Shown one piece after another: positions 8,241 to 17,971 of a DNA stretch of 33,463 nucleotides; position 1 is the stretch's first letter, and each line of letters begins with the position of its first letter. This DNA is from DASWJZ01 sp964440525 (GTDB lineage Bacteria > Pseudomonadota > Alphaproteobacteria > Rhizobiales > Afifellaceae). The notes beneath the pieces are model-generated. The model saw only the letters and a program-made list of their open reading frames with translations, ran no database searches and had not been told where the DNA came from. A program made the translations under genes and the position numbers. The stretch is taken from contig CAYTTC010000035.1 of the NCBI GenBank assembly GCA_964440525.1, positions 1 through 33,463 on the forward strand, written 5' to 3'.

Positions 8241-9248
8241 ATGGAGCGGGTAGCCGGCGCGCTTTTTACCGTCGTCGTGGGGGTCGGCGGTGCGCTTCTC
8301 TATTTCTATTTATCAAACCTCGTCCTGGATGCGATCTTCTCCGCGCGCGGCACCGGGCCGAAGGCGGCGCGCAACCAGAAGATTGCGGCCTCGATCAGAC
8401 CCTGGCTCTTTCTCGGGCCGGCACTGATCGCGCTTGGCCTCTACCTTGTCTATCCGCTCGTCGATTCCATCCGTCTCAGCCTCTTCAATCGCACCGGCGA
8501 GGAATTCGTCGGCCTGCAGAACTACGTCTGGGCGGTCAACGACACGCAGTTCCGCGAATCCGTCTTCAACAACATCCTGTGGCTCCTGGTGGTGCCGGCA
8601 CTCGCCACGTTCTTCGGCCTCGTCATCGCTTTTCTCACCGACCGTATCTGGTGGGGCAACATCGCCAAGACCCTGATCTTCATGCCGATGGCGATATCCT
8701 TCGTCGGCGCCAGCGTGATCTGGAAATTCATCTACGATTATCGCAGCGAAGGCTCGACCCAGATCGGCCTCCTGAATGCCGCCGTCCAGGCCTTCGGGGG
8801 ATCGCCGGAGGCCTGGATCACTGTTCCGTTCTGGAACAACTTCTTCCTGATGGTGATCCTCATCTGGATTCAGACGGGCTTCGCCATGGTCATCCTGTCG
8901 GCGGCGCTTCGCGGCATCCCCGACGAGACGATCGAAGCGGCGGTGATCGACGGCGCCAATGGCTGGCAGCTCTTCTTCTTCATCATGATCCCGCAGATCT
9001 GGGGCACGATCGCCGTGGTGTGGACGACCGTCACCATTCTGGTGCTGAAGGTCTTCGACATCGTGCTCACCATGACCAACGGGCAATGGAAGACGCAGGT
9101 GCTGGCAAACCTGATGTTCGACTGGATGTTTCGCGGCGGCGGCGATTTCGGCCGCGGCGCTGCGATCGCCGTCGTCATCATGCTCGCCGTCATCCCGATC
9201 ATGGTCTGGAACATCCGCCGGGCGAACGCCGAGATGAGAGGCCGCTGA
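8241..9248 (+). CDS. aglF: Alpha-glucoside ABC transporter permease
   Basis: 335 residues. A membrane helix at the very N-terminus (residues 5-30) is followed by a basic linker and the MalF-type permease core. The cytoplasmic EAA loop that docks the ATPase is clear: EAAVIDGANGWQLFFFIMIP near residue 235. The first helix plus linker before the PWLFLGPALIALGLYL helix is characteristic of AglF. It pairs with AglG to form the inner-membrane channel. The gene follows aglE after 132 bases containing a stem-loop. A purine-rich run (GGAGGGGG) stands before the ATG. The next gene begins two bases after its stop. Confidence 0.9.
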   Translation: MERVAGALFTVVVGVGGALLYFYLSNLVLDAIFSARGTGPKAARNQKIAASIRPWLFLGPALIALGLYLVYPLVDSIRLSLFNRTGEEFVGLQNYVWAVNDTQFRESVFNNILWLLVVPALATFFGLVIAFLTDRIWWGNIAKTLIFMPMAISFVGASVIWKFIYDYRSEGSTQIGLLNAAVQAFGGSPEAWITVPFWNNFFLMVILIWIQTGFAMVILSAALRGIPDETIEAAVIDGANGWQLFFFIMIPQIWGTIAVVWTTVTILVLKVFDIVLTMTNGQWKTQVLANLMFDWMFRGGGDFGRGAAIAVVIMLAVIPIMVWNIRRANAEMRGR

Positions 9249-9249
9249 C

Positions 9250-10395
9250 ATGATCGCGGGGCGCAGCAAATCGGGGAACACGTTTGTCCACTTCGCGGTG
9301 CTTCTGCTCGTCGTGGTGTGGACCGCGCCGACCGCCGGCCTGCTGATCAGCTCGCTGCGCGAGAAGGATCTGCTGTCGGTGTCCGGCTGGTGGACGGCGC
9401 TCACCACCACGGAGCACAGCCAGGTCGGCCGGGCGGCACCGGCGGAGGCGCAGGTCGAGGAGAACGGGCGTTACTTCATCCGCGGCAATGTGTTCGAGGG
9501 CGAAGCCAGCGGCACGGTCAACGGCTTCGGCACAAAGATCCAGGAGCCCAACGCCTACAAGGCCGGCGAGACGGCAGAGCTGCCGAGCGGCGGCACGCTC
9601 GAGGTCAATTCCGACGGTTCCTACGAAATCAGCTCGGACGCGCCGTTCGAGGGTTCGCGCGGCCAGCGCATTTTCTACATCGCCAACCTGCCGCCAAAAT
9701 TCACCCTCGCCAACTACAAGGAGGTGCTGAGCACGGCGGGCATCGGGCAGTCCTTCATCAATTCCCTGACCGTCACGATACCGGCGACCATCATACCGGT
9801 ACTCATTGCCGCCTATGCCGCCTATGCGCTTGCCTGGATGAGGTTCCCCGGCCGCGCGCTGATCCTGTCGCTTGTCGTCGGCCTGCTGGTGGTGCCGTTG
9901 CAGATGTCGCTGATCCCGCTGCTGCGGCTTTACAACGATATCGGGATGTTCTTCGGCGTGCCTGCCAAGACCTATCTCGGCATCTGGCTCGCACATACCG
10001 GATTCGGCCTGCCGCTCGCGATCTACCTGCTCCGGAACTACATGGCCGGGCTCCCCCAGGAGATCATGGAATCGGCGCGCATCGACGGGGCCAGCGATTT
10101 CGACATCTTCATCAAGATCGTGCTGCCGCTCTCGCTGCCGGCGCTCGCCTCCTTTGCCATCTTCCAGTTTTTATGGGTCTGGAACGACCTCCTGGTGGCC
10201 ATCGTCTTTCTCGGCGCGCAGAACGATCAGCTCGTGCTGACCGGGCGCCTCGTCAATCTCCTCGGCTCGCGCGGCGGCAACTGGGAGATCCTAACGGCGT
10301 CGGCTTTCGTCACTATCGTCGTGCCGCTCGTGGTGTTCTTCTCGTTGCAGCGATATCTCGTCCGCGGTCTTCTCGCGGGCTCCGTCAAGGGTTGA
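9250..10395 (+). CDS. aglG: Alpha-glucoside ABC transporter permease with periplasmic insert
   Basis: 381 residues, longer than the usual 280 of MalG-type permeases. The extra length is a soluble segment of about 130 residues between the first helix (about 12-35) and the permease core (about 170 onward). It includes a strand-rich stretch, GTLEVNSDGSYEI, resembling a small beta domain, and should lie in the periplasm. The C-terminal half has the EAA loop: ESARIDGASDFDIFIKIVLP. The same extended build is known in rhizobial AglG. It pairs with AglF. The start codon lies one base after the aglF stop, so expression is coupled. Confidence 0.9.
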   Translation: MIAGRSKSGNTFVHFAVLLLVVVWTAPTAGLLISSLREKDLLSVSGWWTALTTTEHSQVGRAAPAEAQVEENGRYFIRGNVFEGEASGTVNGFGTKIQEPNAYKAGETAELPSGGTLEVNSDGSYEISSDAPFEGSRGQRIFYIANLPPKFTLANYKEVLSTAGIGQSFINSLTVTIPATIIPVLIAAYAAYALAWMRFPGRALILSLVVGLLVVPLQMSLIPLLRLYNDIGMFFGVPAKTYLGIWLAHTGFGLPLAIYLLRNYMAGLPQEIMESARIDGASDFDIFIKIVLPLSLPALASFAIFQFLWVWNDLLVAIVFLGAQNDQLVLTGRLVNLLGSRGGNWEILTASAFVTIVVPLVVFFSLQRYLVRGLLAGSVKG

Positions 10396-10411
10396 TCGGG
10401 GGTGGATCGAA

Positions 10412-11506
<1,095 letters not shown>

Positions 11507-11545
11507 CATAGATTCTTCGCCTGCGGAGGCCGACCCGGGCGGTCC

Positions 11546-12226
11546 TCATTCGTTGACGCGCGCCAGCGCGAAGCCGTCGTGCCCCTTTACGCCGACCGTC
11601 TGGATCGCGGTCGCGCTGACGCGCTTTTCGCGTGCGATGATCTCCATGAAATTGCGCACGCCCTTGACGTTAGGATCGGTGCTCTTGTCGTCGATCAGCG
11701 CGCCGAAGCGCACGACATTGTCGGCAATGATCACGCTGCCCTTGCGCGAAAGCTTTAGCGCCCATTGAAAATAGGCCGGATTGTTCGGCTTGTCGGCGTC
11801 GATGAAGATCAGGTCGAATGGACCGGCGCCCTCCGCCTCGAGCTTTGGCAGCGTGTCGAGGGCCGGCCCGATACGCACCTCGACGCGATCGGCGAAGCCG
11901 GCACGTGCGATATTCTCGCGCGCCACCTTGGCATGCTTCGCATCCGCCTCCAATGTGATGAGGCGCCCATCCTTGGGAAGCGCCCGCGCCAGCCAGATCG
12001 TCGAGTAGCCGCCGAGCGTGCCGATCTCGAGGATTTCTTGCGCGCCGTTGATCTGTGCCAGGAGCATGAGCAGCTTGCCTTGGCTGGGCGACACCTCGAT
12101 CGCAGGCAGGCCGGCCTTCTGGCTCGCCTTCAGCGCCGCGTCGAGCGCCGGGTCTGGCGAGACGAAGAGGTCGGTGATGTAGCGGTCTACTTCCACCCAG
12201 TTGGTTTCGTTCAACGGAACCTCCAA
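11546..12226 (-). CDS. Class I SAM-dependent O-methyltransferase (COMT/PF01596 type)
   Basis: 226 residues, the normal length for the family. The cofactor loop EIGTLGGYS (67-75), the acidic residue in TLEAD, and the metal-ligand segment FIDADK (141-146) followed by ADN (near 168-170) match catechol/caffeoyl-CoA-type O-methyltransferases, which use a divalent metal to methylate vicinal hydroxyls. The substrate cannot be inferred. It is third in an eno-rid-methyltransferase operon, starting 10 bases after the rid stop. A weak hairpin covering its stop may act as a bidirectional end between it and aglK. Confidence 0.85.
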   Translation of the reverse strand: MEVPLNETNWVEVDRYITDLFVSPDPALDAALKASQKAGLPAIEVSPSQGKLLMLLAQINGAQEILEIGTLGGYSTIWLARALPKDGRLITLEADAKHAKVARENIARAGFADRVEVRIGPALDTLPKLEAEGAGPFDLIFIDADKPNNPAYFQWALKLSRKGSVIIADNVVRFGALIDDKSTDPNVKGVRNFMEIIAREKRVSATAIQTVGVKGHDGFALARVNE

Positions 12227-12236
12227 AAAATCGCTC

Positions 12237-12623
12237 TCACGCCGCGGCGACGATCTCCAGCTCGACTAGCCAGTCTTCAACTAGCGTCTGCACGACGAGA
12301 GCGGTCGTGGGGACGACGTGCCCATTGAGCGCGGCCAGCCGCGCATCCTGGTTCGCTCGGACGTAAGCCGGATCGCGCAAGTAGCTCGTGACCCTGACGA
12401 TGTTTTCCACCGACATGTCGGCGCTGGCCAAGATCGTTCTGATATTCGACCAGACGAGGACGAGCTGTTCGTCCAGGGTCTTGCCGGCTGCGCCGCGCTC
12501 GTCCAGCCCCATGGTCCCGCTGACATAGAGTATCCGGTTCGGCTGCTGAACTTCGAGAGCGTGAACGTAGTCGCCGGTCGCGGGGTATATTCCAGCTGTC
12601 GGATTGTGAATCTTCATTTTCAT
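12237..12623 (-). CDS. Rid (YjgF/YER057c/UK114) family protein without the catalytic arginine
   Basis: 128 residues, the standard Rid length, with a typical fold order: the LYVSGTMGLDERG strand, EQLVLVWSNIRTIL helix, IVRVTSYLRD and the final LVELEIVAAA. Archetypal RidA has an arginine in the P-A-R-S/T stretch before the last strands, essential for imine deaminase activity. Here the matching stretch reads VPTTALVVQ, with threonine. The protein is therefore likely a Rid-family relative of a subgroup lacking 2-aminoacrylate deaminase activity. The ATG lies 13 bases after the eno stop. Two closely spaced ATGs make the exact start uncertain by two codons. Confidence 0.82.
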   Translation of the reverse strand: MKMKIHNPTAGIYPATGDYVHALEVQQPNRILYVSGTMGLDERGAAGKTLDEQLVLVWSNIRTILASADMSVENIVRVTSYLRDPAYVRANQDARLAALNGHVVPTTALVVQTLVEDWLVELEIVAAA

Positions 12624-12636
12624 CCGCTGTGCCCGC

Positions 12637-13914
<1,278 letters not shown>

Positions 13915-14128
13915 TGGGACTCCTTCGCTCGGCGGCTCTCTATTCGATGCGAGGGCGCGGCGGAAGGCACGGCGCGCATTTTCGCTCGGTGCGGGACCAT
14001 TTCCAGCGATGCGCGGGTTGCCTCCTTACCGGGGAACCGCCCCACGCCCCTCGCGTTGGAGGGGGAGCACACGCGGCGTCTCAGCCTAGCCGCCGCGGGC
14101 GGACATTCAAACAGGAAGGAATCACGTC

Positions 14129-14632
14129 ATGGGCATTTTCTCCAAGGATATCAAAACGTTCGACGATCTCTTCGTGCACACGCTGCAGGATATCTACTAC
14201 GCCGAAAAGCAGATCCTGAAGGCGCTGCCAAAGATGATCGAGCTGGCGACCAGCCCGCAGCTGAAGCAGGCTCTGGAGAGCCATCGCAAGGAAACCGAGA
14301 CGCACGTGAAGCGCGTCGAACAGGTCTTCAAAATGCACGGCGCCGAGGCGAAGACGGTCGATTGCCCGGCGATCGACGGCATCATCAAGGAGGCGAACCA
14401 CCTGACCGGCGACATCGCCGACAAGGAAGTGCTGGATGCCGGCATTGTCGCCGCCGCTCAGGCTGTCGAACACTACGAGACGACGCGCTACGGCACGCTC
14501 GTCGCCTGGGCCAAGCAGCTCGGAAGACCGGACTGCGCCAGCGTGTTGGAGCAGAATCTCAACGAGGAGAAGGCAGCCGACAAGAAGCTCACCTCGCTCG
14601 CCGAGAGCAATATCAACCGCAAAGCGGCTTAA
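14129..14632 (+). CDS. DUF892 (YciE/YciF-like) ferritin-like protein
   Basis: 167 residues, almost all helical, matching the DUF892 family of ferritin-like four-helix proteins. Putative diiron ligands are spread over the helices: E in DIYYAEKQ (about residue 29), ESHRKETETH (50-59), EHYETTRY near residue 112, and NLNEEKAADKKL near the end. Members are linked to stress responses, but their biochemical role is unsettled. The sequence AGGAAGGA precedes the ATG. It reads opposite to both eno and kdsA, so it is a single-gene unit inserted between them, closed by a strong terminator at 14657-14684. Confidence 0.88.
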   Translation: MGIFSKDIKTFDDLFVHTLQDIYYAEKQILKALPKMIELATSPQLKQALESHRKETETHVKRVEQVFKMHGAEAKTVDCPAIDGIIKEANHLTGDIADKEVLDAGIVAAAQAVEHYETTRYGTLVAWAKQLGRPDCASVLEQNLNEEKAADKKLTSLAESNINRKAA

Positions 14633-14656
14633 GAAGCGGCCAGATTCGGACACTTC

Positions 14657-14684
14657 GCGCGCGGGCCCGGCCCGCGCGCTTTTC
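14657..14684 (+). terminator. Rho-independent terminator of the DUF892 gene
   Basis: A ten-base-pair GC-only stem (14657-14666 with 14670-14679), a three-base loop, then TTTTC. It starts 24 bases after the DUF892 stop. On the opposite strand no T-run follows, so it should not terminate kdsA transcripts. Confidence 0.85.
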
Positions 14685-14698
14685 ATATCTGACGATGT

Positions 14699-15535
14699 CT
14701 ATCCGCCCAACTTCGCAAGCCGATCGAACGCGATCAGGCGCTCCAATAGCTTCTCCATCTGGTCGAGCCGCACCATGTTCGGCCCGTCGGAGGGCGCGTT
14801 GTCCGGGTCCTGATGCGTCTCGATGAAGACCGCCGCGACGCCGACCGCCACGGCCGCGCGAGCGAGCACCGGCACCATTCCCCTGTCGCCGCCCGTCGAA
14901 GCCCCCTCGCCGCCCGGCTGCTGCACCGAATGCGTCGCATCGAAGACGATCGGCGCCCCGAGCTTCGCCATGATCGGGAGCGCCCGCATATCTGAGACGA
15001 GCGCGTTGTAGCCGAACGAAACGCCGCGCTCCGTCAGAAGCACATTCGCGTTCCCGCTTTCGACGATCTTGGAAAGCACCTGCCCCATGTCCCAAGGCGC
15101 CAGGAATTGGCCCTTCTTCACGTTCATCACGCGTCCGGTTTTGGCGGCGGCGATGAGAAGGTCCGTCTGCCGGCAGAGGAAGGCCGGAATCTGCAGCACG
15201 TCGACGACTTCCGCCACCTCGGCGCATTGGCCCGGCTCGTGCACGTCGGTCAGGACCGGCAGTCCGAGTTCCGTTCGGATGTCCGAAAACACCGGAAGCG
15301 CGGCGCCAAGGCCCATGCCGCGCTTGCCGCGGAGGCTGGTGCGGTTCGCCTTGTCGAAGCTTGTCTTGTAGACGAGACCGATTCCAAGCCGACCGCAAAT
15401 CTCCTTCAGTGCCCCCGCCATGGCGAAGGCGTGATCGCGGCTTTCCATCTGGCAGGGGCCGGCGATCAGCGCGAGCGGCAGGCGGTTGCCAAAGCTGACC
15501 GGTCCGACCTTCACCACGGCATTCGGCTCAGCCAT
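14699..15535 (-). CDS. kdsA: 3-deoxy-8-phosphooctulonate synthase (KDO-8-P synthase), metal-dependent type
   Basis: 278 residues from the ATG at 15535; the frame stays open further upstream, but family length and the N-terminus fit this start. It condenses arabinose-5-phosphate with phosphoenolpyruvate for lipopolysaccharide KDO. Typical segments are AGPCQMES (25-32), YKTSFDKANRTS, LTDVHEPGQ, ARQTDL-like CRQTDL, VKKGQF and FIETHQDPD. The cysteine in AGPC sits where the E. coli enzyme has asparagine (GGMNVLES). By family knowledge that cysteine is a metal ligand and marks the metal-dependent class. The upstream VOC gene overlaps the start by eight bases. Confidence 0.97.
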   Translation of the reverse strand: MAEPNAVVKVGPVSFGNRLPLALIAGPCQMESRDHAFAMAGALKEICGRLGIGLVYKTSFDKANRTSLRGKRGMGLGAALPVFSDIRTELGLPVLTDVHEPGQCAEVAEVVDVLQIPAFLCRQTDLLIAAAKTGRVMNVKKGQFLAPWDMGQVLSKIVESGNANVLLTERGVSFGYNALVSDMRALPIMAKLGAPIVFDATHSVQQPGGEGASTGGDRGMVPVLARAAVAVGVAAVFIETHQDPDNAPSDGPNMVRLDQMEKLLERLIAFDRLAKLGG

Positions 15536-16415
15536 TCGCGGTGCTCCTGAAGGCGATGACAGTGCCGAGGCCCGGCGCCGCCGGCACCACGATCCGATCC
15601 TCGTGGCGCTTCGCCATCCGGCCTGCATAGCGCGCAGCCCGCTCGAGCTCCAAGACCTGCACCTCGAATGCGGCGAAGAGCATGCCGCGCCGCGGATGGG
15701 GCGGATCGAGCTCGTAACGCGCGCGAAAACCAGCGGGCGTGAGGAGATGAAAGCTCTGACCGTCCACATCTGCCTCGACGCCGAACGAGGTCGTTTTGAG
15801 CTCGCGCTGCCCTGTTGCTCCGGTAAGGAGGATGTGAAAATCGGCCGGATTCTCCGCGACCGCGATCACCCCGGAAACTCCGACCGCCCCGTTCGGATGC
15901 TCGAGGTATTGCGGCTGAAAGAGCACGTCCTTGGCGAGATGCTGGCAGGCGAAGAAGGCTGCGTCGGCCGCGGCAGGATAATCGGCATAGGCAAGCGCGA
16001 AGCCGATCTCACGCTCCGAGCCGTCAGGGAGCCTCGCCTTGCGGCTAAAGCGAAATATCTCACCGCCAAGCTTGGCCTTCTCGAATGCCGCGTGGTCGGC
16101 TTCGGCGTCCTCGCTCGAGAGCGCAACCATGGCAAAGCCCTCGCCCTGCCGCTCGGTAAAGCGCTTGATCCGCTTGACGAAGACATTCCGCTCCGCCGCC
16201 GCGATATCGGCCACGTTCCGGTCGAGAATGGAGATCGGCTCCAGAAAGGTGCGGTCCTTGAAGAAGACACAGCAATTGCCCGTGCCAAAGGGATGCCGCG
16301 CATCCGGCGCAACCGTAAAGCCAAGGCTCGTCAGCCGCGAGCGCGCCAGCGTGAGCGTGGTGACGGGAAGAACCAGATGGTCGATCGCGCGGATTCGTGT
16401 TCCTCCTCGTCGCAA
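15528..16415 (-). CDS. Glyoxalase-like/VOC family protein
   Basis: About 288-295 residues with a glyoxalase-like fold: the opening RAIDHLVLPVTTL strand, LGFTVAPDARHPFGTGNCCVFF, and a second repeat from about residue 170. The function is unknown; relatives in alphaproteobacteria are simply called VOC or glyoxalase-like. The start is unclear. The listed TTG at 16415 has no ribosome-binding site. The best one, GAGGAGG, lies inside that reading frame, seven bases before an ATC at 16394-16392 that would give the expected N-terminus (M)RAIDHLV. Its end overlaps kdsA by eight bases, which suggests translational coupling to KDO synthesis. Confidence 0.75.
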   Translation of the reverse strand: MRRGGTRIRAIDHLVLPVTTLTLARSRLTSLGFTVAPDARHPFGTGNCCVFFKDRTFLEPISILDRNVADIAAAERNVFVKRIKRFTERQGEGFAMVALSSEDAEADHAAFEKAKLGGEIFRFSRKARLPDGSEREIGFALAYADYPAAADAAFFACQHLAKDVLFQPQYLEHPNGAVGVSGVIAVAENPADFHILLTGATGQRELKTTSFGVEADVDGQSFHLLTPAGFRARYELDPPHPRRGMLFAAFEVQVLELERAARYAGRMAKRHEDRIVVPAAPGLGTVIAFRSTANG

Positions 16416-16570
16416 GTTGCGGAAAATCCAGACGGTTCGCGTGGGCGCGCCGCTCGCCGTCCCTATCGTCCTTCGTGCATAAGGTCAAAGCGGCCCCAGG
16501 TCTCTAGACGGGCCAGCACGCTTGAAGAATGATGCGGCCAGCAACGGCCAGCGATTTTAGGAAAACGGCG

Positions 16571-17320
16571 ATGCTCGCCAGACTGAAAATCATCGGACTG
16601 CTCGTGGCCTTCGCCGTCTCCCTCGCCTTTGCCGAGGAGACGCCGAAGCCGAAATTCGGGCCGGAGGCGGTGCCGATCTTCCAGGAGACCGCGTACCTCC
16701 GCGAGGCGCCGGCGCCGGATTATTGGAATCTCTCCCCCTTCTACGTGCCGCAGCGCAACACGAGCGACTGCTCCGTCGCGGCAATCTTGATGGTGGTCAA
16801 TGCCCTTCGCGGCCTTCCGCAAAACGCCGACCAGGAGCTCGTCACCGAGAACACGCTCATGGCCGGTGTCGGCGACCAGGAATGGATGGTCAAAGTGACG
16901 GAGGACGGCTCCGGCGTCACCTTCGAGGAGACGCAACGCTATCTCCGGAAGGCGCTCGACCATTTCGAGCTCGGCGAAGCGACGCTCGAGGCCGTCTCAA
17001 CGACTGCCGCCGACGCCGCCACGCTCGACGGTCTGCGCATGGCGCTCGCCGAAAACGAGACCTCGGCCGACAACGTCATGCTCATCTATTTCAACCAAGG
17101 TGTGATTACCGGCGACTGGGACGGCCCGCATATCTCAGCGATCGGCGCTTACGATGCGGCGAAGGACCGCGTGCTCATCATGGACGTCGACCGCAATTGG
17201 TACGTGCCCTACTGGACCTCGACCGAAACGCTGCTCGCCGCACTGGTCAAGCCGATCGCGGCGGAACACGTCGAGCTGGCGGGAGGCACGGGTGGATACA
17301 TTCTCGCGACCAAGTTATAG
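16571..17320 (+). CDS. Exported phytochelatin-synthase-like cysteine protease
   Basis: 249 residues from the ATG at 16571, chosen because a Sec signal peptide (1-21) starts there and AGGA lies upstream. The mature protein matches the phytochelatin synthase catalytic domain. Cys67 sits in TSDCSVAAILMVVNAL, His187 in GPHISAIGAYD and Asp205 in VLIMDVDRNWYVPYW, the order and context of the papain-like triad. Bacterial members mostly hydrolyse glutathione to gamma-glutamylcysteine rather than build long phytochelatins. The plant-type C-terminal cysteine-rich domain is absent, as usual in bacteria. The protein should act in the periplasm. It converges on the DUF29 gene, three bases apart, and lies between kdsA and pyrG. 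Confidence 0.85.
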   Translation: MLARLKIIGLLVAFAVSLAFAEETPKPKFGPEAVPIFQETAYLREAPAPDYWNLSPFYVPQRNTSDCSVAAILMVVNALRGLPQNADQELVTENTLMAGVGDQEWMVKVTEDGSGVTFEETQRYLRKALDHFELGEATLEAVSTTAADAATLDGLRMALAENETSADNVMLIYFNQGVITGDWDGPHISAIGAYDAAKDRVLIMDVDRNWYVPYWTSTETLLAALVKPIAAEHVELAGGTGGYILATKL

Positions 17321-17323
17321 TGG

Positions 17324-17920
17324 CTATTTGGTGAAGTCGGGAGGCGTTCGAACGGGACTGCGGGGCGGCAGATCCAAATCCACGCCGTTTTCTTCGCCGA
17401 AGAGCCTTTCAGCGAGCTCAGTCAGGCTTGCAGGTTCAGATTTGCCAGCCAGCCTCTCGACCAGCATCTCGGTATCCAATCGTTCGGCGAGCAAGTCGTC
17501 CAGAGAAAATGGGGATGCCTTGGGCAAGGATGCAGCAAGGCTACTGGGTTCAGACAGGATCAAGAGTGCCTGCGCGCGAGCGAGCCTCCAAAGTTGTGCG
17601 ATGTCGATCCGCTGCCGCATCGAGGGGGCATAGCGGCGTCTGATTTCGGAGTGGAACCCGAATATCTCGCCGCGCCAATGTGGCGCTGCCTCGGCGTCGG
17701 GCGTCGCAAGCAGTTTGATCAGATGCACGAGGATATTCTGGATTTGGCTCTCGACCGCCGCCAGTTCGGACCGTCCCACGCTCTCGATCTCCTCCGCCAC
17801 GTTTTCGACGTCCAGCTCGTTCGGAAGATCACGCCGCGTCTGCCCAAGCCTGCGGATTATTTCCGCCTGCTGCTCAGACCAAACCAGGATGTCGTCATCG
17901 TAGAGAGCTGCGTGGCTCAT
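17324..17920 (-). CDS. DUF29 family protein
   Basis: 198 residues. The N-terminal pattern YDDDILVWSEQQAEIIRRL, followed by a conserved acidic helix (DVENVAEEIESVGRSE) and QIQNILVHLIKLL, is the hallmark of DUF29, a helical family common in cyanobacteria and proteobacteria with no established function. Family members are about 140-160 residues; the extra 50 residues here form a polar C-terminal tail ending PPRSPVRTPPDF. No signal peptide or membrane segment is present. It is on the same strand as pyrG, 51 bases downstream, so it could be read through from there. Confidence 0.8.
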   Translation of the reverse strand: MSHAALYDDDILVWSEQQAEIIRRLGQTRRDLPNELDVENVAEEIESVGRSELAAVESQIQNILVHLIKLLATPDAEAAPHWRGEIFGFHSEIRRRYAPSMRQRIDIAQLWRLARAQALLILSEPSSLAASLPKASPFSLDDLLAERLDTEMLVERLAGKSEPASLTELAERLFGEENGVDLDLPPRSPVRTPPDFTK

Positions 17921-17971
17921 CTTGGGTCTCCGCCAGCCGTCTATTCTACGTAACCCGCAACCCTCCCCTTA

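Noticed and set aside
15536..15769. Upstream extension of kdsA
   Set aside because: It would run through the VOC gene in another frame and add residues absent from the family.
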